Positions 42,116 through 50,762 of a stretch of DNA of 64,000 bases are shown here, in pieces. The first letter of the stretch is position 1; each line of letters begins with the position of its first letter. Source of the DNA: Paenibacillus kribbensis (GTDB taxonomy: Bacteria > Bacillota > Bacilli > Paenibacillales > Paenibacillaceae); the NCBI RefSeq assembly GCF_002240415.1, contig NZ_CP020028.1, positions 1,761,501 to 1,825,500 of the forward strand. Direction: 5' to 3'. Made by a program: the position numbers and the translations under genes. Below the pieces are notes generated by a model, which saw nothing but the letters and a program-made list of their open reading frames with translations, was not told the origin of the DNA and did no database searches.

Positions 42116-42164
42116 AAGCACCTCAAACTTGGGCATTAACGCCTTCGTTTGAGGTGCTTTTTCT
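42116..42164 (+). terminator. Terminator-like hairpin between promoter and surface gene
   Basis: AAGCACCTCAAAC (42116-42128) pairs with GTTTGAGGTGCTT (42147-42159), then TTTTC. It lies only about 25 bases after the expected transcription start of the 42058 promoter and 60 bases before the gene, so it could attenuate it; otherwise it simply ends the 41150 transcript. Confidence 0.75.
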
Positions 42165-42224
42165 ATTTTGGCCGAAGCGAGTCTGTAAAGCTCTTTGAAA
42201 ATAAAATAAAGTAAGGAGAAGTGT

Positions 42225-45200
42225 ATGTATCGAAAAAATAAGCGAAAGGCAAGGAAGCATAGCAAGTGGGTGTATGGATTTTTGGCTGTACTACTCCTAT
42301 TAACGATGATTCCCATATTTCCTGAAAGGGTATCAGCCGCTACCCAAGAGATCATTGGGGGCCCTTTTTGCCAAAACAATTTGCCGGGTGGGGGCGACAG
42401 TTGGGGCTCTCCGTCAGGAAGCGGGGTAGGAGCAACGGAAGTTTACAGCGGCATGGGTTCGGCAAGATATAAATGTGATGGCAGTGTGCAGCCAACCAAT
42501 CGTTTTATTGATATTGGCAGATCTATTAAGACTGCTGATTACAGGGTTTTTGTTTACATTGAAGGGTCTTATCATACAGAAATAAGTGCATCTAATGATG
42601 CAGGGGGGAGCAACTGGAGACCTGACGGAACGAATTTATATACATGGACTAATGTAACGAAATTCTATGCTGATAGCTTTTATCAGGGAAAATGGGTAGA
42701 GATTACTGACTCTATTACATTAAGAGATATTCGGTATTTTAGAGCCATGGGGTACAATCAGCAGACAAGTAATGAAATATCCAGGTTTGGCATCCGTCTC
42801 ATTCCCAAATCGGACCTGCTGCCTACACCGCCTCAGATTCATGCAGGCGCAGAGGGACAGGCGGTTACAGGCTGGACCAAAGAACCCGTAACTGTTTGGA
42901 TCAACGGGGACGTGGCGCCTGAAGGGCTAAAATACTATGAATATAGCCTGAATGGAGGATCATTCCAGCCATACACAGGACCCTTTACTGTATATGACCA
43001 TGGCGTAAATACGATCTATGCCAGGACGGTGGACGTAAATAACCAGTACAGTGGCCTTTCCTCCGGGAAGGTACGAATAGACAAGATGCCGCCAACTCCA
43101 CCCACCATCAGCGCAACGGGAAACAGTAATGACTATGCCATTTCATTGCAGCCAGGAACAGACGATTATGCTGGACTGGCCCATACTCAATTTCGTATGA
43201 CGGGCGTTGTGAATCAGGGTTGGCAAGACTATGGTGGAATGTTTCATGTGAATAAAGATGGCAAAAGCACGATTTATGCACGGTCTATAGACAGCGTCGG
43301 TAATATGAGCCAAGAAGTAAGCAAAGAAGTCATCATTGATAAAAAGGGGCCGACTGCTCCGACCATCCGGGTTAGCGAGGCAGGCCCAACGGCCCGTGAT
43401 GTGAATATTGCCATTGATTCAGGAAGTGATCCTGCAAACGGAATTAAGATGACACAGTATCGTCTGAGCCCAATGGGGGAATGGCAGACATACCTTGGCG
43501 TCTTTACATTAACCGCTGAAGGGAATTACGAATTGTCAGCACGGACAATCAATAACCTTGACGTACCTGGTCCAACTGCGACTCAATCGGTCATGATAGA
43601 TCGAACCAAGCCAACACCTCCAGAAATTACATTTTCCGAGGTAACGATGCCGACCCGCTATACCAATAAGCCAGTGCAATTTGCTTTATCAGGTGCGATG
43701 GATATTACTGCAGTACATTATGAATATCAATGGGGTTCTGGCGGCTATGTGCCTGGATCATCGGGAATATTAAATCGCTCCGGTATCGTAAAAGTGACTG
43801 CTCAAGCTGTAGATGCAGCTGGAAATCGAAGTGATCCGGTGTCTGCAACGTCTTATATTGATTTGGAACCCCCGACGGTCCAACTGACGCCGAATTCGCG
43901 TGAATGGAAAGATTCGAGTATGGATGTGGAGATACGATATACCGACCAGCATTCGGGGATCGAACCAGCAACAATGCAGTATAGAATCACGAACAGTCCT
44001 GATTCACCCGAATATTGGGATACAGCAGCCAATACGGCAATCCGGTTGAGTCTTTTAAATGAAGGTGAATGGTATGTTCATGCCAAGGTCAAAGACCGGG
44101 CGGGTAACATTTCTCAAACGGTCAGCGGTGCACTTCACATTCAAAAGCAGCCCGAGCCGGTTGTGCTCTCAGCGACATCCATACGAAACACAGAGGCCGA
44201 TTTACAATGGACTCTTCCATCCGGCTTTAATGATGGCTACGTCTATACCATCCGTAATCTAACAACCCAAGAAGTTTGGGAGGTTGCGCATCCGACAAAT
44301 TCTTTTACCGACAAAGGGCTACGAGGAGGACGACAATACGAATATGAAGTACGTGTAAGTAATCATGTAGGAGGCAATGCGTATTCCAATCGAGTCCGTG
44401 TATTAACGCTACCTGATGCACCCGATCATATCAGGCTAAAAGCTGTCTCCCATCATCCAGCAGATATCCTAGCCGATTTTACCCCAGTTGCTTCTGCTAA
44501 CAAATATAATATGATAGCAACGGACGTAAGTACGGGAGAAGTCATATTTAGGGATACCGTTACACAGGATGTTTATAATCCAATTACGGGAATGAAACCT
44601 GGTAAATATTATGATGTTTCTGTATCAGCTATGAATGACACTGGAGAGGGGGCGGCAAAGCATGTATCTTTTTTAAGCCTGCCAGACAGCCCAGCCGGAT
44701 TCCAAAATGTAACTGTAAGAGAAGATGGAGTCGAATTGAAATGGAATGATGTAGTCACAGCCACATACTACGCCCTAGAACGAGACAACGTATCGGTTTA
44801 TAACGATGTGTATACGGAATACACAGATACTGATCTTCAGGCGGGAACAGAGTATAATTACCGCATTTCGGCTAAAAATACAACGGGATTCGGAGATTAT
44901 GCTCACCTGGGAGTCATCACATTACCGGCTCGGGTAACTACGCTGGCGAGTGTGACGAAGGATGTATATTCCGTCGGTGTAGCGTGGCAAGATGTGCAGG
45001 GGGCTGACGGTTACATTTTGAACGTGAACGATGAACCGAATATGCGGGTTCCCCGAGGTATCCATTCTTATACTTTTGAAGGCTTGCCAGCGGGGAGGTC
45101 TTCAAGTATTCGAATCCGGGCCTACAATCGGAGTGGTATAAGTCAAGATGCGACTATCAATGAATTGACACTACCTGTTTCGGCAGTACAGCTTGCAGCA

Positions 45201-46811
45201 GTAGATGTTGGGGAGCATGAGGCTACATTGAAATGGGACCCGGTTGATGGAGCAACTCAATATAAGATAACGATCAACGATCAAGATTATTACAGCACTG
45301 AGCCATTTGTAGCTGTATCTGGATTAGAAGGTGGGAAAAACTACAATTATCAAGTGAGTAGCGGTAATAGTAGTGGTTTCAGTCAGCCAGCGTGGGGTGA
45401 GTTGCTAACACTTCCGCCTCAGGTGCAAAATGTCAAAGTTACAGAACTCGGGAATGGCCAGATTTCGCTGAGCTGGAATGAAACTGAGAGTGCTTATGAA
45501 TATGCTGTAATCCGTAGAGATACCGGTGAAGTCTTAGACACCAGAGATGCCCATATTAAGCTCTCAGGTATCCAACCCGGTATGATTTACTCGTTTGGCA
45601 TTCAAGCAATGAATACGAGCGGTGCAGGTGATATAGCTCCCTTTACGTATCGTGCGTTGCCAGATGAAATACCAGACAACAGGTTAATTATAAAAGACAT
45701 AACAGATACGAATCTGGTTGTTACGTGGAAAGAAGCTCCAGGGGGAGACGCTTACAATGTATACCAAAATGGGGTACTTATCGGTCATACAGACCATCAT
45801 GAGTTTGAAATAGATAGATTAGACAGTTCTACAGTGTATCTTATTGCCGTCAACCCGGCTAACACGAGTGGTGAAGGTAAGCCGACAGAAGCTGAAGTAG
45901 AAACGCTGCCATCTCCAGATTTCAAATTATCGAAGACGGAAACGACGAATAATGAGTTTATCATCCATTGGGAGTCAGAGCATAAAAATGATATTTTCGT
46001 GCTAACCAGTGAAGGAGGAACAGAACTATACCGTGGTAAGGAGCGAAGCTTTATCTGGAGACAACTCAGAGAGAAACAGTTGTATACAGTTCAACTCTGG
46101 GCAGAAAACAGTCAAGGAAAACGCACAGAGGCAAAGCAGGTGAACGGTAAAACAACGGGGAATCCTGTGGACACAGGTGGCGGAGCAGGAGGTGCGGGGG
46201 TTGCAAAACCAATTCAGCCTGTTGTGAAGGAGCAGATAGAAACAAAGTTCATTCAATCCCCGTCAGTTGAAACGAAGTCCAATCATTTTAGTGACATTGA
46301 TCGGGTATTTAATAGAGATAAAATAAATGCACTTGCTGATTTGGGTGTCGTGAAGGGGATGACCCCCACACTTTTTGAGCCGAACAGACCTGTAACACGA
46401 ATGGAGTTCACTTCGATGCTTGTCCGTTCATTGAAATTACCGCTCGAAACGGATGTGACTTTAGGCTTCGAGGATATCAATCCATCAGCGTGGTATGTTG
46501 ATTTACTCAAAACGGCGATTAAAGATCAGGTCGCTCGCGGGTTTAGCGACAGAGAATTTGGCCCGGATCGGGTCATTAACCGTGAGCAAGCGGCTAAAAT
46601 GGTGAATAACGTTATCAAGGCTACACCACAACATGAAAGCAGCGTATACTCAGATACCTCTCAAATTGTGGAGTGGGCCAGAACGGATGTACTTGGTCTA
46701 ACCGAAATTAATTTAGTACAAGGGTATCCGGATGGAAGTTTCCGTGCCAAACAGGAGGTCACACGTGCGGAAGCGGCTGAAATGATTTATAATATGCTGC
46801 AAATGAAATAG
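42225..46811 (+). CDS. Large S-layer-homology surface protein with Ig-like and fibronectin type III repeats
   Basis: 1528 residues. Signal peptide at 1-39 (WVYGFLAVLLLLTMIPIFPERVSA). Residues about 40-190 are an unassigned beta domain. About 190-650 are Ig-like repeats, each opening with DKMPPTPPTIS, DKKGPTAPTIRVSE, DRTKPTPPEITFSE or DLEPPTVQLTPNS. About 640-1290 are roughly eight fibronectin type III repeats (L..P..V.........V.L.W), then a glycine-rich linker near 1300. Three SLH domains close the protein (FSDIDRVFNRDKINALADLGVVKGM; FEDINPSAWYVDLLKTAIKDQVARGF; YSDTSQIVEWARTDVLGL). SLH domains hold it to cell-wall polysaccharide. It is a likely adhesion or carbohydrate-binding protein. Confidence 0.9.
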   Translation: MYRKNKRKARKHSKWVYGFLAVLLLLTMIPIFPERVSAATQEIIGGPFCQNNLPGGGDSWGSPSGSGVGATEVYSGMGSARYKCDGSVQPTNRFIDIGRSIKTADYRVFVYIEGSYHTEISASNDAGGSNWRPDGTNLYTWTNVTKFYADSFYQGKWVEITDSITLRDIRYFRAMGYNQQTSNEISRFGIRLIPKSDLLPTPPQIHAGAEGQAVTGWTKEPVTVWINGDVAPEGLKYYEYSLNGGSFQPYTGPFTVYDHGVNTIYARTVDVNNQYSGLSSGKVRIDKMPPTPPTISATGNSNDYAISLQPGTDDYAGLAHTQFRMTGVVNQGWQDYGGMFHVNKDGKSTIYARSIDSVGNMSQEVSKEVIIDKKGPTAPTIRVSEAGPTARDVNIAIDSGSDPANGIKMTQYRLSPMGEWQTYLGVFTLTAEGNYELSARTINNLDVPGPTATQSVMIDRTKPTPPEITFSEVTMPTRYTNKPVQFALSGAMDITAVHYEYQWGSGGYVPGSSGILNRSGIVKVTAQAVDAAGNRSDPVSATSYIDLEPPTVQLTPNSREWKDSSMDVEIRYTDQHSGIEPATMQYRITNSPDSPEYWDTAANTAIRLSLLNEGEWYVHAKVKDRAGNISQTVSGALHIQKQPEPVVLSATSIRNTEADLQWTLPSGFNDGYVYTIRNLTTQEVWEVAHPTNSFTDKGLRGGRQYEYEVRVSNHVGGNAYSNRVRVLTLPDAPDHIRLKAVSHHPADILADFTPVASANKYNMIATDVSTGEVIFRDTVTQDVYNPITGMKPGKYYDVSVSAMNDTGEGAAKHVSFLSLPDSPAGFQNVTVREDGVELKWNDVVTATYYALERDNVSVYNDVYTEYTDTDLQAGTEYNYRISAKNTTGFGDYAHLGVITLPARVTTLASVTKDVYSVGVAWQDVQGADGYILNVNDEPNMRVPRGIHSYTFEGLPAGRSSSIRIRAYNRSGISQDATINELTLPVSAVQLAAVDVGEHEATLKWDPVDGATQYKITINDQDYYSTEPFVAVSGLEGGKNYNYQVSSGNSSGFSQPAWGELLTLPPQVQNVKVTELGNGQISLSWNETESAYEYAVIRRDTGEVLDTRDAHIKLSGIQPGMIYSFGIQAMNTSGAGDIAPFTYRALPDEIPDNRLIIKDITDTNLVVTWKEAPGGDAYNVYQNGVLIGHTDHHEFEIDRLDSSTVYLIAVNPANTSGEGKPTEAEVETLPSPDFKLSKTETTNNEFIIHWESEHKNDIFVLTSEGGTELYRGKERSFIWRQLREKQLYTVQLWAENSQGKRTEAKQVNGKTTGNPVDTGGGAGGAGVAKPIQPVVKEQIETKFIQSPSVETKSNHFSDIDRVFNRDKINALADLGVVKGMTPTLFEPNRPVTRMEFTSMLVRSLKLPLETDVTLGFEDINPSAWYVDLLKTAIKDQVARGFSDREFGPDRVINREQAAKMVNNVIKATPQHESSVYSDTSQIVEWARTDVLGLTEINLVQGYPDGSFRAKQEVTRAEAAEMIYNMLQMK

Positions 46812-46820
46812 AATGAATTA

Positions 46821-46848
46821 AGGGGCGGCGTTGGCCGGCCCCTTTTTT
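46821..46848 (+). terminator. Terminator of the surface protein gene
   Basis: AGGGGC.GGC and GCCGGCCCCT pair, then six T. Confidence 0.8.
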
Positions 46849-46861
46849 GTGTGTACTGGCC

Positions 46862-47371
46862 TTATTCTGCAATAGCGGGGTTTAAATTGGACGCTCTGTA
46901 GGCAGGAACACCATTGATTAGGGCGGTTCTTAACTCAATATATCGTATACCATAATATGAGGTTGAACTATTCAGCCCTGATGAAAGTACAGTGATTTTA
47001 TAATATTGAAAAGGAATCTCATTACTAAATTGGTAGGTTGTTTTTGCAGTAGTTGGCAAAGTCTCGACTTGGCCTAATCTAAACCAGTTTACTCCGTCGT
47101 TAGAGCCATGAAAAGAGAATGAAAGAATAAAGGCTCTGAAAGTGGGCTGAGCCAAAAGGATATCATTGATCGTTTTGCCTTCATCTAATTTGAAGATAAT
47201 TTCTCCACCTTTGCCACTTAAGCTACTTTCCCAATAGAGATTATTATCGACTAAAACATTTTTCGGAAAGGTATTTTTGGAATCTCCGTTGGTTGAAACA
47301 TTTTCCTCTGCAATAACGACAGGATTCATGAAAAAAGAGTAATTTTCTGGATTTTGATTGAATTTTGTCAT
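46862..47371 (-). CDS. F5/8 type C (discoidin)-like domain protein
   Basis: 169 residues. One jelly-roll domain of the galactose-binding kind: AEENVSTNGDSKNTFPKNVLVDNNLYWESSL, GEIIFKLDEGKTINDILLAQP, FHGSNDGVNWFRLGQVETL, and a closing FQYYKITVLSSG...YGIRYIELR. No signal peptide is apparent, though such domains usually act outside cells, so it may be cytoplasmic, exported without a signal, or part of something else. GGAGGAAA precedes the ATG. Carbohydrate binding is inferred; no enzyme domain is present. Confidence 0.75.
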   Translation of the reverse strand: MTKFNQNPENYSFFMNPVVIAEENVSTNGDSKNTFPKNVLVDNNLYWESSLSGKGGEIIFKLDEGKTINDILLAQPTFRAFILSFSFHGSNDGVNWFRLGQVETLPTTAKTTYQFSNEIPFQYYKITVLSSGLNSSTSYYGIRYIELRTALINGVPAYRASNLNPAIAE

Positions 47372-47704
47372 GCTGGATTTCCTCCATTAGTTAAATTCTT
47401 TAAGTTTGTTAAGAACGCTGTTATATATTGATTGAATCTCTAAATGTATTCCTTGATCATGAAATACATATTATGACCACCTGAATATACAAGGTAATAT
47501 GCCAGCAGCAGATGGAGATGATCGTCTTCATAGCTCCAATTGGAGGGAGCTAAACCCGGGTTAGAAATAGCACCTTATTGTTTTCTTATGTGTATACACA
47601 ATTCTTGTTTGGATACTATTCATGACGACGCATACAGTATAAGTAAACATGGCATATTTTTAACATCCATATGGAATAGTATTGAATCAGTTTATCGGGA
47701 ACAG
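47372..47704. other. Intergenic stretch
   Basis: About 330 AT-rich bases with no gene. I see a short GGAG/CTCC hairpin near 47535-47552 and no clear promoter. Confidence 0.4.
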
Positions 47705-47740
47705 AAAAAATGAAAAGGGCCCTCAGTAGACCCTTTTCAT
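47705..47740 (-). terminator. Terminator of the metQ-proC-VOC operon
   Basis: TGAAAAGGG (47711-47719) pairs with CCCTTTTCA (47731-47739); the A-run at 47705-47710 is the U-tract on the minus strand. Confidence 0.7.
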
Positions 47741-47821
47741 AGCTCATGAATGTAGTTTTATTAATTTCTGCTCAATATGTGAGATACAGCTTAAGCTTGA
47801 GTTGGCATATCCGACGATGGT

Positions 47822-48598
47822 TTATTCAAAAACATAATTCCCTTCGCCAATGCCTATGGTTTTTCCTTTTAATACCGGCGAATCTGTGTGGAAACCAAGC
47901 TGCGTTAAACGTTTTTCGTTACCTTGTATAAAAATAAACGATTTGTCGCCGATACCACACTCAATCCCCCCCTTGTTGGTTGACTGGGATACAGTAGCAG
48001 ATAGTCCGAACAATGCTTGCCAATGCGCGGCGGTCGCCTCTGGATCAGGTACGGAAAAGACAGCTTGCCGAAGTTCGACGCTGCCTGCAAGATGTGGCTT
48101 AACTGCCCCGGAACGGGTCAAATTATCCAATCGGTCCGTATCATTTTCCTTCCATTGGATAATAAATGGATATACAAGTCCTTGAAAGTTTCCTTCAATA
48201 GTCATCATTCTCCATTCAATCCATTGCCCCTGTGTATTCAGCCGTTTTCCATCCAGAATCGGCGACAGCATTAGACCCTGTGCTGTTAACTGTTCTGCGA
48301 TCTTTTCAATGTCATTGGTTCGAAGGGCGACACGGCTAAAAACTTCTTTTTCAGGGAGCGTCCGAAGCGCATCATGAACAACGAGGTTGGATGTTCCGAT
48401 CTGTTGCACCAACTCACGATCTTCAATCCCCAGAAATTCAATGTAAGTCAGGCCAAAATAACAGAGTGCATTATGTGTACCCCAAGGCTTGTGTGACCCC
48501 CCTTGGAATGCATTCAATCCGTTCTCCTGAAAAATACGTATCGACTGGTCCAAATCATTGACATAATGAACCGTATGATCCCATTTAATCGTTGTCAT
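47822..48598 (-). CDS. Glyoxalase-like VOC domain protein
   Basis: 258 residues, glyoxalase-like fold of about twice the single-module length: an N-terminal DHTVHYVNDLDQSIRIFQENGLNAFQGGSHKPWGTHNALCYFG with one VOC module, and a C-terminal VELRQAVFSVPDPEATAAHWQALFGL with another. Its first codons overlap the end of proC by four bases (ATGA), so it is the last gene of a metQ-proC-VOC operon. A role in handling a reactive or amino-acid-derived metabolite is possible but not shown. Confidence 0.85.
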   Translation of the reverse strand: MTTIKWDHTVHYVNDLDQSIRIFQENGLNAFQGGSHKPWGTHNALCYFGLTYIEFLGIEDRELVQQIGTSNLVVHDALRTLPEKEVFSRVALRTNDIEKIAEQLTAQGLMLSPILDGKRLNTQGQWIEWRMMTIEGNFQGLVYPFIIQWKENDTDRLDNLTRSGAVKPHLAGSVELRQAVFSVPDPEATAAHWQALFGLSATVSQSTNKGGIECGIGDKSFIFIQGNEKRLTQLGFHTDSPVLKGKTIGIGEGNYVFE

Positions 48599-49407
48599 GG
48601 CCGATCCTTTCCAAGCTCTGCTGTCCGTTTGACAGCAGCCAACACGCTTCGCTGCAGACCAGCTGCAAAATCGCTGTTGTTCAGTTCATACAGTCCGTGA
48701 ATTCCAACGCCCCCAGGGGAGTTATTTATGTCGAGCAGCTGTCTGGGATGAAGCTTGGTCTGGCGAAGCATCGCCACAGCGCCCTCGACATTTTCAAGAG
48801 CGACCTGCCACGCTTGTTCCCGCGGAAGACCGGCAAGCACGCCGGCATCAGCCAAGGATTCGATAAAATAATAAACGTAGTTTGGTCCTGCTACCCCATA
48901 GCCAGTAAACGTATCAATCAGCGATTCATCTAAATATTGAACTTTTCCGAAACCATTCAAGAAAACGTCCACCTGTTCCTTGGTCGCATGAGCATTCAGG
49001 GCTACTCCGCTATATCCTAGCCCCGTATCAGTCAGGGTGTTCGGAATCACACGAATAATCGCGCGGTCGCCGCCAATATAAGAGGCCAACTGCTCAATTG
49101 TCACGCCAGCTACAATCGATATGACCGCACTATTTTTCCCGGCATACTCATGTACGAGCTGTCCGACTTCGGTGAGATTATCCTGGGGGCGAACGGCAAT
49201 TATAATCAGATCAGCTTCCGACAGAGCAACCTCCTGCCGGATATCCGTTAGAATACCGTACTTTTCGTTTAATAAACGAATTCGTTCCTCATTGATGTCT
49301 GCTACGGTGATGCTTCTGGCCGATGCGGTTTGATTGGCAATGATTGCGCGGATGATTGCTTCGGCCATTTGACCACCACCGATGAAATGAATGCGCTGCT
49401 CCGCCAT
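48595..49407 (-). CDS. proC: Pyrroline-5-carboxylate reductase
   Basis: 270 residues from the ATG at 49405-49407 (MAEQRIHFIGGGQMAEAI), preceded by AAGGAG at 8 bases; the longer frame would begin three codons earlier. The N-terminal NADPH fold GGGQMAEAIIRAI and the C-terminal ProC signature GVAGPNYVYYFIESLADAGVLAGLPREQAWQVALENVEGAVAML..HPRQLLDINNSPGGVGIHGL are both present. It makes L-proline from pyrroline-5-carboxylate in the cytosol. It overlaps a VOC gene downstream and follows metQ by 12 bases, an unusual partnership. Confidence 0.9.
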   Translation of the reverse strand: MAEQRIHFIGGGQMAEAIIRAIIANQTASARSITVADINEERIRLLNEKYGILTDIRQEVALSEADLIIIAVRPQDNLTEVGQLVHEYAGKNSAVISIVAGVTIEQLASYIGGDRAIIRVIPNTLTDTGLGYSGVALNAHATKEQVDVFLNGFGKVQYLDESLIDTFTGYGVAGPNYVYYFIESLADAGVLAGLPREQAWQVALENVEGAVAMLRQTKLHPRQLLDINNSPGGVGIHGLYELNNSDFAAGLQRSVLAAVKRTAELGKDRP

Positions 49408-49419
49408 TTTAATCACTCC

Positions 49420-50244
49420 TTAGTTATTTTTCCACGCCTCTGGGAGAATGAAGCCAACATATTTATTCTGGGAATGAATGTAATCCTCGAATTCCCTGGA
49501 CTCATAAGCTGCTTTCAGATCCTTTGTCCACTGGGTATTTTCGTCTTTTTTATTAATGGACACAATGATACGATGCTGTTCCGGTGTATTCTCGATCTTC
49601 AAAGCATCCGTAATTTTTCTTTTGGCGCTGGCAATGTAATTCCCATTAATCACTCCAAAATCCACATCGTTTAAAGAAACCAAAATTTGGGCCGCATCCA
49701 GCACCTCAATATTAAGCTTCACGCTGTTTGGTTCAACGCTGTTCAGATTGAAATCCGTGGTTCCCGCATCGTCTTTTACTTTTACCCAACCGAGTTCTTC
49801 TAAAATCCGAATCGCACGCTCCTGATTAACCGGGTCCTGAGGAACTGCGACTGTCGAGCCGTCCTTTACTTCGTCCAGTGACTGGTGCTTTTGGGAGTAC
49901 AAGCCCTGTGGTGCACCGGGGACGAATACGAGCCTGGTCATCTCCATGTTCAGTTCCTTATTAATGGATTCCATATAAGCTGTGCTTTGGAAAACACTGG
50001 CGTCAATAGAGCCTTCCTTCATGGCAGGATTGACCTGCATGCTCTGTGAGAACGTCTTGATGTTGACCTTGTATCCTTTCTTCTCCAGAATCGGTAGAAT
50101 ACCTTGTCGGAATTGTTCTTCGTAATTACCTACGCCAAATCCAACAGTAATTTCTTTTTTATCTTCGCCGGGTATACTTTGTTTCCCACAAGCGCTTAGT
50201 ACCAAAATGAATGCTATCCATACGATCATAAATATTTTTCTCAT
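49420..50244 (-). CDS. metQ: MetQ/NlpA-type substrate-binding lipoprotein
   Basis: 275 residues from the ATG at 50242-50244 (MRKIFMIVWIAFILVLSACG); GGAGTG lies 7 bases upstream. The signal peptide ends in lipobox LSAC. The NlpA fold is clear: EITVGFGVGNYEEQFRQGILPILEKKGYKVNIKTFSQSMQVNPAMKEGSIDASVFQSTAYMESIN, VPQDPVNQERAIRIL, and VDFGVINGNYIASAKR. Usual ligand is methionine; here the pocket differs and no metN or metP is nearby, so it may bind another amino acid. It is the first gene of a minus-strand operon with proC and a VOC gene. Confidence 0.83.
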   Translation of the reverse strand: MRKIFMIVWIAFILVLSACGKQSIPGEDKKEITVGFGVGNYEEQFRQGILPILEKKGYKVNIKTFSQSMQVNPAMKEGSIDASVFQSTAYMESINKELNMEMTRLVFVPGAPQGLYSQKHQSLDEVKDGSTVAVPQDPVNQERAIRILEELGWVKVKDDAGTTDFNLNSVEPNSVKLNIEVLDAAQILVSLNDVDFGVINGNYIASAKRKITDALKIENTPEQHRIIVSINKKDENTQWTKDLKAAYESREFEDYIHSQNKYVGFILPEAWKNN

Positions 50245-50400
50245 TCTTTCACTCCAATTCATTTCAAATTTTTTATAATTCCAATAATTTCAATGTGATT
50301 AATTAGTTCGGATATTAACACACAAAAAAGGATAACGTCAATACAATTTACAACTATATAACAAGCGTTTAGCTTCTTTTCAAAAAATTAAAATAGAATA

Positions 50401-50423
50401 AAAAAAGGCCCTAATTCGGGCCT
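50401..50423 (-). terminator. Terminator-like hairpin, minus strand
   Basis: AGGCCC (50406-50411) pairs with GGGCCT (50418-50423); on the minus strand it is followed by seven U. It lies downstream of the sigK relic and may be its old terminator. Confidence 0.6.
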
Positions 50424-50454
50424 ACAAATAGTGGAGATTTCTGCGTATCTCCTA

Positions 50455-50525
50455 ATCCATTATCCTTTCTGCTAAATTATCCAGGTTGCGATAGATTTAC
50501 TCTTTTCGATTTTAAGCCTGACCTT
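50455..50525 (-). pseudogene. Decayed fragment of a second sigK
   Basis: 50455-50479 matches the end of the intact sigK gene (ATCCATTATCC..TTT.TGCT), and 50479-50525 matches an internal piece (52655-52702): ATCCAGGTTGCGATAGATTT followed by ACTCTTTTCGATTTTAAGC, with one base missing. About 150 bases between the two pieces are deleted. It is thus a broken partial copy about 2 kb from the real gene, on the same strand. Confidence 0.65.
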
Positions 50526-50762
50526 GGGGAGCCAGTTTTTTTATTTATCTAAAATGAATAGTTAATTACAATATTGCAAATAGGATATCATTAAGGAAAA
50601 TTTATCTAATCACAACCTGTGAATATGCCGATATTTCATCTAACATCCGAAGAAGTAATTGGTGTGTAATCATAATTCTTATCTTTAGGGAGGTGATTCT
50701 AAGGGCTGATAAATGAAGAGATAACCCGAAACAAAATTTAAATTGAGATGGAGGCGTATTAT
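50526..50762. other. Intergenic stretch before the PL1-like gene
   Basis: AT-rich; contains GGGAGGTGATTCTAAGG at 50689-50705, which is a strong anti-16S-like sequence but leads only to a few codons before stops. No clear promoter seen. Confidence 0.35.

Noticed and set aside
50689..50725. Small gene after GGGAGGTGATTCT before the PL1-like gene
   Set aside because: Only a handful of codons follow before stops; the match is probably chance or part of the leader.
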